Below are positions 32,543-44,589 of a stretch of DNA of 64,000 nt, in pieces (within the stretch, counting starts at the first letter, position 1; every line of letters begins with the position of its first letter). The stretch is from Mesotaenium endlicherianum. Its lineage: Eukaryota; Streptophyta; Zygnematophyceae; Zygnematales; Mesotaeniaceae. Under the pieces are notes generated by a model. The model worked only from the letters and a program-made list of their open reading frames with translations, did not search any database and was not told the origin of the DNA. Made by a program: the position numbers and the translations under genes. The stretch covers positions 137,245 through 201,244 of the forward strand of contig WELA01009122.1 in NCBI GenBank assembly GCA_009602735.1. The letters are read 5' to 3'.

Positions 32543-34021
32543 ATGGTAAGGACAAGGTCTCAAACTAGCAACTCCCGAGACATGGAGAACCAGGATAACG
32601 AGAATGTCGAAAACCAGGCGGAAAGCCATGTAGCGGGAAACCGTACCTATTCGGAAGCAGTAGCGGATACTGCAGCTAGGGAGGCTGCAGATGAGGCAGC
32701 TGCTATTGCCTCAGTCGCAGCTCAGCAAGCTGAGGAGGAGATAGCCAGACTAGAAGCTGAACAAGTAGCAAAGGCCGCTGAAGATATACAAAGGAGGGAA
32801 GGACAGCCAGCTGACGAGCGCACTGTTGAAGAACTTATGGCATCAAGGGCCAATGTTCTGAACCCACCTCCTGCCGTACAACTCAATGTACCCCTAGGTC
32901 AAATACGTGACCGGCTGAATGCGGCAGGAATTGCTGCTGCAGGAGCAAGAGGGATTGTTGAGGACACTACTCAGCGAGTAGATGCCAATGCTGCTGCTGC
33001 ATTTGCTAATCTACCACCCCAAAATGTAGACTTGGGAGCATTGTTCGTTCAGATGCAGTCGCAAATGGCGACCATGTATCAGTCCCAGCAGGAGGACAAA
33101 AGAATCATAATGTCCCTACTCCGGGACAGAGACCAACTGGGGTCTCACACCACTAGTGGTGGTGGCCGAGGGCCTAGTAAGCCCAAGCCGAAACCTCCCC
33201 AGGACTATGATCCTGAGGGAAACAGAAAATATTACCTGATCAAGTTTCTCGCGGATGTTGAGCAGTGGCTGGAGAACTACCCAGAACTGCAAGATTACGA
33301 GAAGGTCAGGCACACCGGTGCGCTACTGAAAGGCAGTGCCGCAGACTGGTGGCTTTACTGGAAGGAAGAGCGTAAGGCTCGGCAACTCGGTGACCCTACG
33401 TGGGTAGAGTTTGTCGAGAAGTTGCATGAGAAGTTTGATGTCATCAACCAGCAGGAGAAAGCTATCTATGCGATGATCTCCCTGACACTGAAGCAGACCA
33501 CTTCAGTTGCTGAGTTTGCTCAAAAGTTCCAAGAGAACATGATGAAGCAGCCTGATTTGCCAGAACGGTATAGGATAGCATACTTCAGGTATGGCTTGAA
33601 ATCCGAGGTCTCTGGTCATTTTGCTGAGAAAAAGTATGAGAAACTGGCTGACTTGATCCAGGATGCTGACGCCTGGGATCAGCAGCAGTTCAATCACAAG
33701 CGCCAGAGTAACGCTTTGGTGTCTAAGATTGTCAAAAAGCCCCACGGTTCCTACAATGCAGTTGAAGGAGACCAGGCTGAGGATAATCAGGGTGATGAAT
33801 ATGAGTATGAGTACAATGCTATTCAGTCTAGAGGTAGAGGTGGTCCCTCTCGAGGTGGCTATGGAAGGGGTGGTGGTAGGACTAAGCCGAGACCAGCCTC
33901 AGCAAAATCTACTTGCTACCATTGTCAGCAGAAAGGCCACTACAGAGAACAGTGTCCGGTCAAGCACCTGCCTAAGGTCGAGAGAAAAGACCAGCCTTTA
34001 AAAGACAGCAACAGTCAGTAA
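32543..34021 (+). CDS. gag polyprotein of chromovirus B2
   Basis: 492 codons. The N-terminal part is charged and Ala/Glu-rich (about residues 40-110, probably coiled coil). The central retrotransposon-gag domain is at about residues 225-375 ([80 protein letters not shown]). A basic Arg/Gly-rich stretch ([20 protein letters not shown]) precedes one CCHC knuckle, [14 protein letters not shown], near residue 460. Gag forms the particle and binds genomic RNA. It overlaps the start of the pol frame. Looks whole. Confidence 0.9.
   Translation: MVRTRSQTSNSRDMENQDNENVENQAESHVAGNRTYSEAVADTAAREAADEAAAIASVAAQQAEEEIARLEAEQVAKAAEDIQRREGQPADERTVEELMASRANVLNPPPAVQLNVPLGQIRDRLNAAGIAAAGARGIVEDTTQRVDANAAAAFANLPPQNVDLGALFVQMQSQMATMYQSQQEDKRIIMSLLRDRDQLGSHTTSGGGRGPSKPKPKPPQDYDPEGNRKYYLIKFLADVEQWLENYPELQDYEKVRHTGALLKGSAADWWLYWKEERKARQLGDPTWVEFVEKLHEKFDVINQQEKAIYAMISLTLKQTTSVAEFAQKFQENMMKQPDLPERYRIAYFRYGLKSEVSGHFAEKKYEKLADLIQDADAWDQQQFNHKRQSNALVSKIVKKPHGSYNAVEGDQAEDNQGDEYEYEYNAIQSRGRGGPSRGGYGRGGGRTKPRPASAKSTCYHCQQKGHYREQCPVKHLPKVERKDQPLKDSNSQ
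33997..34003 (+). promoter_or_regulatory. Candidate -1 frameshift heptamer, gag-pol of B2
   Basis: T_TTA_AAA lies in the gag reading frame (CCT TTA AAA) about 16 bases before the gag stop, inside the gag-pol overlap. Pol is in the -1 frame relative to gag and its frame is open here. The heptamer fits the X_XXY_YYZ rule; frameshifting between gag and pol is a known Ty3/gypsy strategy. A downstream RNA structure has not been shown. Confidence 0.6.
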
Positions 34022-34089
34022 TCCAGTCTACTGACTGTGAGGATGCTAGAGATAGTGAGTCGTCACTAGCTGCCCTCGTAGCAGGTATT

Positions 34090-37000
34090 ATGGGTCCTGC
34101 TGAACTGGATTCACTATGCATGCCTGACAAACAGATAAAGGAGACCATCAGTAATATAGACGTCCAGAGAGTGCACACTCTGGATGCTCTTGTTCCACCT
34201 GATGTCCAACATTTCTTTGCTACGTCAGGAGAACAATGCGAAAGTCAGGAAAAGACAGTCCCCCCTATCCTACTGCATTGCATGATTGCAGGTAGGAAGG
34301 TGAGGGCATTTGTTGACGGAGGGGCGTCACATACTTTTATTCACAGGGACTTAGTTAAGCGGCTAAGGCTGCCTACTGTCACCCAAGGGAATAGACAAAT
34401 ATTCCTTGGAGATGCCTCAAGTATCCCGGGAGGAGTTATAACCAAGCCTATTGAGGTCCAGTTAGGTTCTGGCATTGCAGTTCTAACTGAAACGCTTACA
34501 TTTGAGGTACTCAACACTGGCTTTTATGATCTCGTGCTAGGCAGGTCCTGGCTTAATAGACATCAAGCTGAAGTGTGTTGGAGCAGAGGTACAGTTAAAG
34601 TGAGAGGAGCCAGTGATGGGCAGACTGACTTGGCACCCACCAGTGCTCTTCCTCTTGTCCTGTGTGGATGGCAAATGAAGGAAAAGAAGAGGCTTCCAGA
34701 AGGATGCAAGTTGCTGAATGCAATGGAGTTCGTCAAAAGCTGGAACCAGAAGGAAGACAGAATGTTCTGTCTGCTGCTAAGAGAGGTACCTCCTCAACCT
34801 GAAGAAGTGGTTGAGAAAAAGGTAAGCCCTCCGGAGCACCCTACTGCTGCAAAAATTGTTGCTCAGTACACTGATGTGTTTAACATGCCTCCAGGACTAC
34901 CCCCTAAAAGGGAAGTAGATCATAGGATTGATCTATTACCTGGTAGCCAGCCACCCTGGCAACGCACTTATGGCTTGTCTTATTTGGAGAGCGAGGAGTT
35001 GAAAACACAGATTGCAGAGCTGGAGGAAAATGGTTACATTTCTCCCAGTAAATCACCGTACGGCGCACCTATCCTATTTGTTAAGAAAAAGGATGGCAGT
35101 ATGCGGATGTGTGTGGATTACAGAGCCCTGAACAGAATTACAGTAAAGAACAAGTATGCTTTACCCAGAATCGAGGACTTGCTTGATACCCTGTCTGGCG
35201 CTAAGGTGTTCAGTAAGATAGATCTCAAGAGTGGTTATCATCAAATCAGAATTGCTGAGGGGGATGAACACAAGACTGCTTTCCGCACACGTTATGGACA
35301 CTATGAGTTCAACGTGATGCCATTTGGACTGACTAATGCTCCTGCTACCTTTATGGGTGCTATGAATGACATTTTCAGACCTTATTTGGATAAGTTTGTG
35401 CAAGTTTTCCTGGATGATATTTTAATTTTCTCTAAAGATGAAGCTCAGCACACTGAACACTTAAAGAAAGTGCTGGACACTCTGCGGAAAAATCACTTGT
35501 ATGCTAAAATGAGCAAGTGTGATTTCTTTAAGGAAAGTATTGAATTCTTAGGCCACGTTGTCAGTAAAGAGGGCATCAGTGTGGATCCTAAGAAAGTCCA
35601 GACCATAAGGGACTGGCCAGTACCACAGTCTGTCTCTGAAGTTAGATCCTTCCTCGGGTTGGCTAACTACTATAGGAGATTTATTGAGAATTATTCCACA
35701 AAGGCCAGTAAACTGACTGACCTTACTAAGAAAGACATCGGGTATGTGTGGGGGGAAGAGCAGCAGGCTGCCTTCCAGACCCTTAAAGATGCCCTTTGTT
35801 CTGCCCCAGTGCTAGCCGTGTATGACCCCAGCAAACCGGTGCAGGTGGTTACTGATGCCTCTGATTTTGCCATGGGTGCTATTTTGTTGCAGCCTGCTGA
35901 CAAAACCACAAAGGATGGTAAGGTACGGCAGGAGTGGCATCCTGTGTTGTATGAGTCTATGAAATTTAATCCAGCGGAGATTAATTACTCAGTGCATGAT
36001 AAAGAGCTGCTAGCTATCATTCATGTACTCAAACAGTGGAGAGCATACTTACATGGTAAAGCTTTTAAGGTGATTACAGATCATCTAGCTCTGACCCACT
36101 TTCAGAAGAAGTCCAAGCTGTCGAGGAGGGAGAACCGCTGGAGCCAGATGCTGGAGCAGTTCCAAGTCCAGATCGACTACAAACCAGGGAAGTTGAATCC
36201 TGCTGATGCACTCTCTAGAAGACCTGACTTGCAAGAAAGGAACTTTAGTCAGCATACTGTAGATAAAGTCCTGTGTGCACTCACTTCACTAAAGGTGAAA
36301 AAGTCCTTCCTTGAACAACTTAGGAAAGCCTACCTTTCTGACCCAACATTTGAGCCCAGCCCCACTACTGGTGTGTGTCGTGCTACTGCACTCGGGTATA
36401 AGCTCAAGGGAGGGGTCTGGGTGACTGAAACCACTTCAGGCAGGCTGAAGCTGGTCATTCCTAATAATTTGGAAATAAGGTCTCTCTTACTGAGTCAAGC
36501 TCATGACAGTCTCCTGGGTGGACATTTGGGGCAGGCCAAAACTGTTGGCAAACTGGCAAAACATTATCATTGGGAGGGGTTACCCCGGGAGGTCTTGAAA
36601 TATGTCAAGTCCTGTGACCAGTGTCAGAGAAATAAGTCTCGGCACACACCACCCGGAGGTCTCTTGCAACCGCTACCCATCCCAGCGGGACGCTGGGAAA
36701 CTATATCCATGGACTGGGTGGTCTCACTACCAAGAACTGCCAACGGGCATGATTCAATACTGGTAGTCGTGGATAAACTGACAAAAATGGTCATTTTTAT
36801 CCCCACAACTGTCAAAGTGACTGCACTCGAAACAGCGAGACAGTTTTACAACCATGTAGTATGCCAACATGGGCTCCCTTCTAATATCATCTCAGACAGA
36901 GACTCAAAATTCACCTCTAAGTTCTGGAGAGCTTTAATGGGGTTAATGGGAGTCAAACAGCTGCTCAGCACAGCAAACCACCCTCAGACTGATGGGCAGA

Positions 37001-37806
37001 CTGAAAGAACTAACCGAGTTCTGCAGGAGGTGCTGAGAGCATATATTAACCAAAAACAAGATAATTGGGATGACCTGTTGCCTCAAATTCAGTTTGCGGT
37101 CAACAGTGCGGTGCACGCGTCAACGGGCAAAACTCCTTTTGAACTCAGCCTGGGTAGAGTCCCTAAGTCTCCTCTAGATGTGCTAGGGGAATCTTTAACT
37201 CACCCTGAAGGGATTGACAACCCGGTCTCCCTCCAGTTAACTCAGGAGTTTGCTGACACCCTGTCAGAAGTCCAACGAAACTTGCACACGGCCCAAGAAA
37301 ACCAACAAAAATACGCTAATCAACACCGTCGGGAACTGACATTTTCCAAGGGGGATTTAGTCAAACTGCATTCTCAGCACCTGTACCTCCCTGGTGTGGT
37401 CAAGAAAAAGCTTGGCCCTGTCTGGGTCGGTCCATATTCGGTGGTCCGTCGTGTCGGTCAGAATGCTTACAAACTGAACATGTCAGCTGAATACAAGGGG
37501 CACCCGGTCTTTAATGTCTCCTTCCTGGAACCGTACATCAAAGGTGATACACTGTTCACAGGTCGGTTCCCTGTCCAACCGGGACCGGTCCCCGCTGTCC
37601 GGGACGGCGACCCTGAGGAATATGAGGTCGATGAGATTTTAGACGCTCGCTCGGTCCGTCGATCGTCTAAATATGTCATGAAATACCTCATTCGATGGAA
37701 GGGTTACGATGCCTCTGGGGACACTTGGGAGTTTAAGGACCACTTGACCAATGCCAAAGGGGCGTTGACACGGTTCCACCTTCGGGCCGCTGGAGTCCCT
37801 CCATAA
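34090..37806 (+). CDS. pol polyprotein of chromovirus B2 (PR-RT-RH-IN-chromodomain)
   Basis: 1238 codons from the first ATG, but the frame is open further left into gag. Protease near residue 75 ([20 protein letters not shown]) with [12 protein letters not shown] at about residues 290-480 ([70 protein letters not shown]). RNase H near residue 580 ([19 protein letters not shown]). Integrase zinc finger near residue 805 ([26 protein letters not shown]), core near residue 860 ([38 protein letters not shown]). The C-terminal chromodomain ([20 protein letters not shown]) could bind methylated histone H3. Looks whole. Confidence 0.93.
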   Translation: MGPAELDSLCMPDKQIKETISNIDVQRVHTLDALVPPDVQHFFATSGEQCESQEKTVPPILLHCMIAGRKVRAFVDGGASHTFIHRDLVKRLRLPTVTQGNRQIFLGDASSIPGGVITKPIEVQLGSGIAVLTETLTFEVLNTGFYDLVLGRSWLNRHQAEVCWSRGTVKVRGASDGQTDLAPTSALPLVLCGWQMKEKKRLPEGCKLLNAMEFVKSWNQKEDRMFCLLLREVPPQPEEVVEKKVSPPEHPTAAKIVAQYTDVFNMPPGLPPKREVDHRIDLLPGSQPPWQRTYGLSYLESEELKTQIAELEENGYISPSKSPYGAPILFVKKKDGSMRMCVDYRALNRITVKNKYALPRIEDLLDTLSGAKVFSKIDLKSGYHQIRIAEGDEHKTAFRTRYGHYEFNVMPFGLTNAPATFMGAMNDIFRPYLDKFVQVFLDDILIFSKDEAQHTEHLKKVLDTLRKNHLYAKMSKCDFFKESIEFLGHVVSKEGISVDPKKVQTIRDWPVPQSVSEVRSFLGLANYYRRFIENYSTKASKLTDLTKKDIGYVWGEEQQAAFQTLKDALCSAPVLAVYDPSKPVQVVTDASDFAMGAILLQPADKTTKDGKVRQEWHPVLYESMKFNPAEINYSVHDKELLAIIHVLKQWRAYLHGKAFKVITDHLALTHFQKKSKLSRRENRWSQMLEQFQVQIDYKPGKLNPADALSRRPDLQERNFSQHTVDKVLCALTSLKVKKSFLEQLRKAYLSDPTFEPSPTTGVCRATALGYKLKGGVWVTETTSGRLKLVIPNNLEIRSLLLSQAHDSLLGGHLGQAKTVGKLAKHYHWEGLPREVLKYVKSCDQCQRNKSRHTPPGGLLQPLPIPAGRWETISMDWVVSLPRTANGHDSILVVVDKLTKMVIFIPTTVKVTALETARQFYNHVVCQHGLPSNIISDRDSKFTSKFWRALMGLMGVKQLLSTANHPQTDGQTERTNRVLQEVLRAYINQKQDNWDDLLPQIQFAVNSAVHASTGKTPFELSLGRVPKSPLDVLGESLTHPEGIDNPVSLQLTQEFADTLSEVQRNLHTAQENQQKYANQHRRELTFSKGDLVKLHSQHLYLPGVVKKKLGPVWVGPYSVVRRVGQNAYKLNMSAEYKGHPVFNVSFLEPYIKGDTLFTGRFPVQPGPVPAVRDGDPEEYEVDEILDARSVRRSSKYVMKYLIRWKGYDASGDTWEFKDHLTNAKGALTRFHLRAAGVPP

Positions 37807-37852
37807 CTGTCATTTCAGTTGACACGGGAAGGTGACAGGCGGTCCTGTCTCC

Positions 37853-37872
37853 ATTTAAGTTGGAGGGGAAAA
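37853..37872 (+). promoter_or_regulatory. Internal polypurine-like tract between pol and third ORF (B2)
   Basis: atttaagttggaggggaaaa. B1 has the same word between its pol end and third ORF (minus strand, about 12604-12620) and a nearly identical one directly next to its 3' LTR (minus strand, 10470-10453). It could serve as a second plus-strand primer. Confidence 0.45.
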
Positions 37873-38073
37873 TATATGACAGTTAGTGAGCGAGAGCGAT
37901 AAAAACACACTCATACGTTTATGTGTAGCGCATCGCAACTACGTCAACTTTTAGCAATCATCCTGTAAGGTAAACAGCAGCGAAGCCACTATACTAAATA
38001 CTAACATACTTCCTGCAATCCCTATGACAAAGGTCCATATCCTACTAACTTGTGCCCTGGTTACATGTGCAGG

Positions 38074-38574
38074 ATGGCGCCCACCACACAAAAGGAGGAC
38101 AGAAAGCGCAAGGCAGAAGAAGCCAGGAGGACAATGGAGCAATACCAGAAGGAGCTGGCGGCGACGTCCCTCACCAGGAGAGAACAAGAAAGGGTCCGCA
38201 AGCAACAAGAGGCGGCAGAAGAGGCACAGAGGAAGAAGGATCAGGAAGCGGAAAACCTCAGGAAGGCTGAGGAGGAGAGACAGAAGAAACAGCAAGAAGA
38301 AGCGGCAGCGGCAGAAGAGGAGAAAAGAAAAAAAGATTGAAGCGGACAGGCAGAAGAGCTTGGCCACTTACAGGTATACTGTGGTGGGTGGCCAAAACTT
38401 CGATAACCTGAAGGAAGCATTGCTGGCAGCCCAGGAGATCAACAGGCTGGAACAGACAACACTGCTACAGAAGGAAGGAGCTACAGCACTGGACAGGTAC
38501 ATCGAGACACACACCGGCGTGGTCCTTTACGAAGATTATGCTAAGATGGTGGGCTATACAGCAGAGCAGGCTCG
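38074..38574 (+). pseudogene. Third ORF of chromovirus B2 (partial)
   Basis: Begins MAPTTQKEDRKRKAEEARRT directly after an acceptor-like ttacatgtgcag|g. A charged coiled coil follows (REQERVRKQQEAAEEAQRKK). Homology to the B1 third ORF extends through YRYTVVGGQNFDNLKEALL and KMVGYTAEQARYW up to 38574, where the D element starts. B1 shows that the full ORF continues for about another kilobase into an acidic tail. No known domain. Being kept in two divergent copies argues that it is a real element gene. Confidence 0.65.
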
Positions 38575-39517
38575 GTATTGGAGTATGAAGTGGAGGCGAT
38601 TGTCGGCGATCGACGAGTTAAGCGAGGTCAACGATTTGCTCAAGAGTATCTGGTCAAGTGGAAAGGCTACCATGCGGACGACAACACTTGGGAGCCAGAG
38701 GCCAACTCGACTCATTGTATGAGTAAGTTGAGACGTTATTTGCAGAATGCGTCGAGGACGTCGCATCTTGAGGAGGGGGATGATGTAAGGTCATAGGTTT
38801 ATAAAGTGCATTTTTGAGTTTCATGAAAGTATGCTTTGATTGTATAGTAGTGTAGAGTGCATTTTTGTGGTCATTTTGATATAAAGTTCATTCAATTTGG
38901 TCAAGTATTGAGAGAGTTATGGATTTCTGAAGTTTAATTATTTTTGAGGTCGGTTGACGACTGTCCTTAATTCGCGGTGAGCGCGACCGTCGGATTGACC
39001 GACAGCGTCGAGCGATCTGGCCCGTTAGACTGAACTCGAACCTTCACGTAAGTTCGGCTGACGCGGAGTGCCGACTAGGTCGATTTACCTAGAAGTTTCG
39101 GTTTAGCCTAGCGCGTCTAAGATAGAATATTCTAGTAATGTCGATGCATGTATGTGGACGTCAATTCGGCCCGACACGTCAGATTAGACTGATCTGGCTT
39201 ACTCACGAATATTTTGGAAGGGACGATTTGACGAACACTTAGGAAAATTCGTAGCTTTCTCCTAGGGAGGAGCACTTAGGCAGAAAATTATAAATAGGCA
39301 TAACTTCTTTGTTTCTTATCAGTTTTCACTTCTACGGGTTTGTAATGACAAGGCCTTTCATCCTACATCATTTGTGAGCAGTTTCTTGCTACTCAAAATG
39401 TCAAGTAAGTTTCCTAAGCTTTGTTAGTGATATGCCGCTGCACTCTCTAGTATGATGGCAACTAATTCCTTTCCTCGTGAGTCACTACGCTTCCACTAGG
39501 GCACTTTGCCCCTTTCA
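38575..39517 (+). mobile_element. 3' tail of chromovirus D (chromodomain and LTR)
   Basis: 38578-38796 encodes a chromodomain (LEYEVEAIVGDRRVKRG, FAQEYLVKWKGYHADDNTWE) ending in SHLEEGDDV, the usual chromovirus end in which the last codons form the polypurine tract (gaggaggggga). A non-coding LTR-like stretch starts near tgtaaggtcatagg (38784) and runs to roughly 39400-39517; its exact end is unresolved. Only this tail is present. Nothing else in the window matches it. Confidence 0.7.
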
Positions 39518-40870
39518 TGGGCCAACCCGATTTGGATAGCATGCATACCTCAAGAAGTGCATGACTCTCCTTACTCTGGTCACCATGGAATTACCAAAAC
39601 CACACACGCTTTACGCAGGGGGTACATTTGGCCGTCCCATAAGGTTGATGTTGCCGAGTACATCGTCAACTGCGCAACATGTCAGAGAAGTAAGCCGAGT
39701 TATTCATTGCCGGCTGGGAAGTTGCAACCATTGGAACTTGCGGGTGTGCCTTGGGAAAGCATAAGTCTCGACTTCGTCGTGGAACTGCCTACCACTGGTA
39801 GAGGACACAACGGGGTGATAATGATCGTGGATTGTTTCACTAAGATGGTACACTTTGTGGCCACTAAACCATCACTTGATGCAGCCGAGACAACGCGTCT
39901 TTTTGTGGATCATGTGTTCAAATTGCATGGCATGCCGAAAGAGATCATAAGCGATCGTGAGAGTAGATTAACGAGTCACTATTGGCAGGAAGTTTGCTCG
40001 CATTTTGGCACAAACCTTAAGATGTCAACTAGCTTCCATCCTCAGATCGATGGTCACATTGAACGCTTGAACGGCGTTTTGCAACAATTCCTTAGGCATT
40101 ATATGAATCCTCGCCAAGACAACTGGGACACCCTTCTTTTAGTTGCAGAGTTCGCAGTTAATAGTGTTTATTGGGAAAGTGTTAAGAAAACTGCGTTTTT
40201 CCTTAATTATGGAAGACATTTGCACACTCCACTCACGCATATAGTTCTCAGTGAGGCGGGAATGTCAACCATGAGAGTACCAAGTGCTCGCCTCTTTGTT
40301 CACTCTCTTTAAGAGGTGCACAAACAATCAAAGTTGGCTCTAGCCGCCGCTGGAGATCGACAAAATTAGTTTGCTAATACGCACAGGACTGAGTTGAGTT
40401 CTCAAGTTGGCAATAAAATACTTTTGCAAACTAAAAAGCTGCAACTCAAGCACCCAGGAAAGCGGAAAGCGAAAGCTTCTGCCTTGCTGGGTAGGCCCTT
40501 TTATTGCAAAGGTTGGACCTGTTGCATACCGACTGAATTTTCCTAAATCCATGGGGCGAACGCATCCTGTGTTCCATGTCAATTTACTTAAGCTATTTTG
40601 ATCTGATGGCCGCTATCAGCCACATGCATCGAAATTGGAACTCGCTAATGATGATAAAGCCTGGGATATAGAGGACGTCTTAGGACACCGCTATACCCGT
40701 CATAAGGCTCCACGAGTGGAGCTTTTGATCAAGTGGCTTGATTACGATTCCAGTTGGAATTCGTACGAACCTGGTTCAACAATATTGGTTAGGATGGGCT
40801 ACTGCTCAAAAGTTCTGCCCCGCGGCAAGTGTGCTACCCGGGACAATTTGTAGGCCAAGGAACAAACGCA
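39518..40870 (+). pseudogene. Integrase and chromodomain of C1
   Basis: Integrase zinc finger (GHHGITKTTHALRRGYIWP, NCATCQRSKP), core (ESISLDFVVELPTTGRGHNG, EIISDRESRLTSHYWQEV, STSFHPQIDGHIERLNGVLQ), the C-terminal strand PVAYRLNFPKSMGRTHPVFH and a chromodomain-like end (VEDVL-type word followed by RVELLIKWLDYDSSWNSYEP, about 40660-40770). It closely matches C2 at 48950-50450. Broken copy. Confidence 0.8.
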
Positions 40871-41026
40871 AAAGAGACGCGGCCAATTATTCGCTCTTTT
40901 TTGTCCCAGTGATGATGCGAAGATTTTCGTTGACAGTGTTTTACGCTAATTACGATCAGTATTGACACACTCGACTTATAAGACGACGCTTAACGAGGAC
41001 GTTAAGTTCTTTTAAGGGGCGAGGAG

Positions 41027-42008
41027 TGTAACGCTCTGAGCTATTTTAGGCGTATTTAGGAATATTTTCCTAATTACCTACAATACGTTACGCTATTTAT
41101 CAATATGTTGTTGATAAATGATTGCATCTTGATACATTATTTGCCACACGTGTGTGCCGCCTCATTGATCATTGATTAGCGAAGCGACCAAGATGATATT
41201 GCAAAAAGCGTCGTAAAGTGATTCGACTACTTTACAATAGTTTGACATAACTAATCATAAGGTACTTTGATTAATTATGAGATAAAAACCTAATTAATCT
41301 TTGATCAATTAAGTTGATATGATTATCATTATTTTTGGATAATGCCTAAGTCATAGATTTTGGATTTACGACGAGTCGTAAAGCCGAGCGAAGTCGAAAA
41401 GTCAAACGAGTAAATTATGCAAAGTTACTTTGCATCCAGGCGGATTCGAACCCGCCACTCCTCGTTTGAAACGTTCACACCTAATCGATTGGCAAAATGA
41501 GTTTTACAAATTACGTGGTCATGACAAAGCGACGTGTATGCGACTTTTCGCGACTACGCGGCCGGTCACGTCTATTTGAGGAAACTCATAGACGTGACTA
41601 CAAACAATCACGTCTATTCGAAAAGTTGAGTAGATGTGACTACGCCAATCTGGCGCAAAACGATTTGACGCAATTTGTTGAAAGTCTCGAATTCTCCACA
41701 TGGCGTGATTTCGTGCACTCGGTCAAAATGGTCACATCCATTTGACCATTTTTGTTGACATAACCAGTGCCCTAGGTGGTGACTCAAAGCACTTGATGCC
41801 TCACGTTGTGTGGGTATAAATACTCACAAGAGTCATTGTGAGTGCAATTCTCACAAACACAAATACTACTTCTCCTCTCTCCCATTCTTTCTTGAAAGTT
41901 AGACAAGTATTTCCAAGTAGAGATATTTTCCTACCGCTGTTATTAAAATTTCTTGAATACCGAGGAAAAGATTTTCAAAAAAAGACCGTTTCAGCTAGAA
42001 ACGTTACA
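41027..42008 (+). repeat. 3' LTR of C1 (full length)
   Basis: 982 bp, TGTAACGCTCTGAG...GAAACGTTACA, preceded by a polypurine tract (ttttaaggggcgaggag). It holds the antisense tRNA-like module (about 41432-41502) and the palindromic TATA box (41810-41827). It directly abuts the 3' end of the copia coding region at 42009. Confidence 0.88.
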
Positions 42009-42011
42009 GCT

Positions 42012-43330
42012 ACACATTCTCTCAAACAAAACATCTCTGCACACCGTTGGTGCTTGACTCTTGGGACTGCCTTTGTCAAGGAATCAGCCACCATCTTATC
42101 AACCCTCACATACACAAAACCTACACTACCATCCAGCACACACTCTCTGCACTTATGATACTGAATATCAATGTGCTTGCTCCTGGCATGCTCTACTGGT
42201 TTCTTGCCCAGTGCAATGCAGCTCTGAGTGTCACTTAGAATCACCGTGGGCTTCTTTTGCTTGTAGCCAAGATCCTCCAATAATCTAATCAACTATAGAG
42301 TCTGCCTGACTGCTTGTGAAGTAGCCATATACTCAACCTCCATGGTGGACAATGCTACCACCGTCTGCCTCTTACTCTTCCATGTCACAACTCCCTTGGC
42401 AAGAGAGAAAAAGCATACTTTGTAGTAGACCTCTTGGTGTCCAAATCACCACCCCAGTCAGAATCACTGCAACCCTCCAACTTAACACTCCCTGCTCCTC
42501 CCAAATGGAACCACAGATCAAGAGTGCCCCTCAGATATCTCAGGATCCTCTTCATCGCCTCCCAGTAAGCCAGGTTCTCCATGAACTGACTGAGTACTCC
42601 CAATGCTTAGGATCAAGAGGCACACTGACGGGCTTGCACGTCTGCATATCAAACTTTTCTAGGATTGTCTGCAGGTAAGCTGGTTGCCCAAGCATGATCA
42701 TCCTCTTGGCCCTGTCTCTCTTCACCTCTTTGCCAAGTACAAACTCCAGCTCTCCAAGATCCTTCATATCATATGTGCTGCTCAGCACATCCTTCACCTC
42801 TTGGATCTTCTCCATCTTCTTCCCAACCAGCAGCAGATCATCAACATACAGTACCAGCATCACTCTGTCTTCTCCAACACCCTTCACATAGAGGCTGTTG
42901 TTTGCATTTGACCTCACAAACCCTTGTTCCATTAGAAAAGAGTCAATTTTATGGTTCCACATCATGGGACTCTGCTTCAAACCATATAGAGACTTCTTCA
43001 GCTTGCAGACCTTCTTAGGGAACCTCGCATCAACAAATTCTTTAGGGTGCTCCATGTACACCTCCTCCTCCAAGTTCCCATCCAGGAATGCTGTCTTCAC
43101 ATCCATTTGGTGCATCCCATATCCTCCAAAGCTGCAATCTGTGCAACCACCCTCACAGTGGCAATCTTGGCAACAGGGGCAAAGGTCTCACGATAGTCTT
43201 CTCCCTCTGTCTGCAAGTACCCCTTTGCCACATATCTTGCCTTGTACCTGTCCATAGATCCATCAGCCCTTCTCTTCTTTTTGTAGACCGGCCTCCGACA
43301 GCCTTCTTGCCAGGTGGCAGGTCCTCCAAG
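42012..43330 (-). pseudogene. copia reverse transcriptase and RNase H
   Basis: RT: MDRYKARYVAKGYLQTEGED-type entry near 43250, MHQMDVKTAFLDGNLEEEVY, KKSLYGLKQSPMMWNHKIDS, VMLVLYVDDLLLVGKKME (the copia YVDD) and MKDLGELEFVLGKEVKRD. RNase H: LEGCSDSDWGGDLDTKRSTT, TVILSDTQSCIALGKKPVEH, ARSKHIDIQYHKCRE. All are textbook copia words on the minus strand. Part of a broken element. Confidence 0.88.
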
Positions 43331-43386
43331 TCCCAGGTGTGATTTTTCTCCAACGACTCCATCTCTTCAACTGAGGCCTTCCTCCA

Positions 43387-44589
43387 CTATTTTGCTGCAT
43401 CTGTCTTCATGGCTGCCTCATAGGTCTTTGGCTCATAGTCATCAACCACATAGGCAACCTCACACTCCATCTCATCTTCTGCCAACTCCTCCACGAGTTC
43501 CACATACTCGTCCACTCCAAACTTCACAAGCTTCACAATCTGTCTGGTGGAGCTTCTCCTTGCTGCATGACCCTCTCCACTGGTTGAGGCCTTTGCACCA
43601 AATGTTGATCTGGAGCTTCTCCTAGCTCCCTCTACTACAGCCGGTTCTCCTCTTGCTGTCCTCCTTGGTCTCCTTCTAGTTGCACTTGAAGGTTTCTTTC
43701 CGACGAATTCCACTTCACTGTCAGAGTCAGAGGCAGCTCCCTCTTGCTCAACACCCATCTCCACTTCTGCCTGTCCTCCTACAGCTTCTTGCTGCACCTT
43801 AGGCTGTACCTAGCTGAGCTCCCTTTGGAGATGCAGCCCATGCTGCACTTCCTCTGGCAATGCAGCTAGTCCAGGCTGCACTGCTACCTCCTCTTCCAAG
43901 ATCTTCTGGAACATACCCCTCGTACTGGTTGGAGTTCACAAGATCCATCACCCTCTCGTTGAAGACAACATCTCGGCTCACCACCACTTCACCAGTCCTG
44001 ACATTCAGGACCCAATATCCCTTGCTCTCATTTGCATACTCCACAAACACACATCTCTTTGACTTTGGTTGCAGCTTGTTCCTCTTCTCAATGGGGATAT
44101 AAGACCACACCTCAAAACCAAACACCTTGAGCTCCTGCTCAGACAACTTCTTCCCGCTCCAAACTTCTTCTGGAATCTTCTCCCCAAGAGATAAGGATGG
44201 CAACTTGGCAGTGACATATGCTGCTGTCTTCACTGCCTCAGTCCATAGGCTCACATGCATGTCTGCAGCAAATAGCATAGCCCTTGCAGACTCAATCAGC
44301 ATCCTGTTCTTCCTCTTTGCCACCCCATTCTGCTGAGAAGAGTAAGCCACCGTGTGTTATGCCTGATTCCCTCCTCCTTCAGATACTTTGAGAAGTACTC
44401 GTTCACATACTCTTCTCCGTTGTCTGTCCTCCGGGTCTTTATCATTCTCCCACTCTGGTTCTCCACCACTGCCTTGTACTCCAAGAACTTCTCAAATGCC
44501 TCGTCCTTGTGCTTCATGAAGTACACCTCTGTCTTCGAGGAATGGTCATCAGTGAAGGTGATGTACAACTCCCTGATCTCCTGGCTGCT
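43387..44589 (-). pseudogene. copia integrase core and linker
   Basis: Core words SQEIRELYITFTDDHSSKTE, MIKTRRTDNGEEYVNEYFSK, then QQNGVAKRKNRMLIESARAM, VWSGKKLSEQELKVFGFEVW and KRCVFVEYANESKGYWVLNV, the usual copia integrase C-terminal ladder. An acidic, Ser/Arg-rich linker to RT follows (SDSDSEVEFVGKKPSS). The N-terminal piece of this integrase lies beyond C2 at 51489-51890. Confidence 0.85.

Larger units (their letters stand above)
31736..38574 (+). mobile_element. Ty3/gypsy chromovirus B2, youngest-looking element in the window
   Basis: 5' LTR (31736-32508), PBS (32510 on), gag ORF (32543-34021), pol ORF (34090-37806) ending in a chromodomain, internal purine tract (37853-37872), third ORF (38074 to about 38574). 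Gag and pol look whole. The third ORF is only partly represented and no 3' LTR follows, because the D tail begins at 38575, so the element as a whole is not complete. It sits inside C1. The open coding frames suggest a recent arrival compared with A, C and E. Confidence 0.9.
29461..42008 (+). mobile_element. Ty3/gypsy chromovirus C1, broken, interrupted by B2 and D
   Basis: The outer element has a partial 5' LTR (29461-30225), PBS-like site, gag (30413-31640), then B2 and D inserted (31736-39517), then integrase and chromodomain (39518-40870), polypurine tract and 3' LTR (41027-42008). Gag and integrase match the corresponding parts of C2 at 45640-50450. Protease, RT and RNase H are not represented. 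Clearly broken and older than the B2 copy inside it. Confidence 0.75.
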
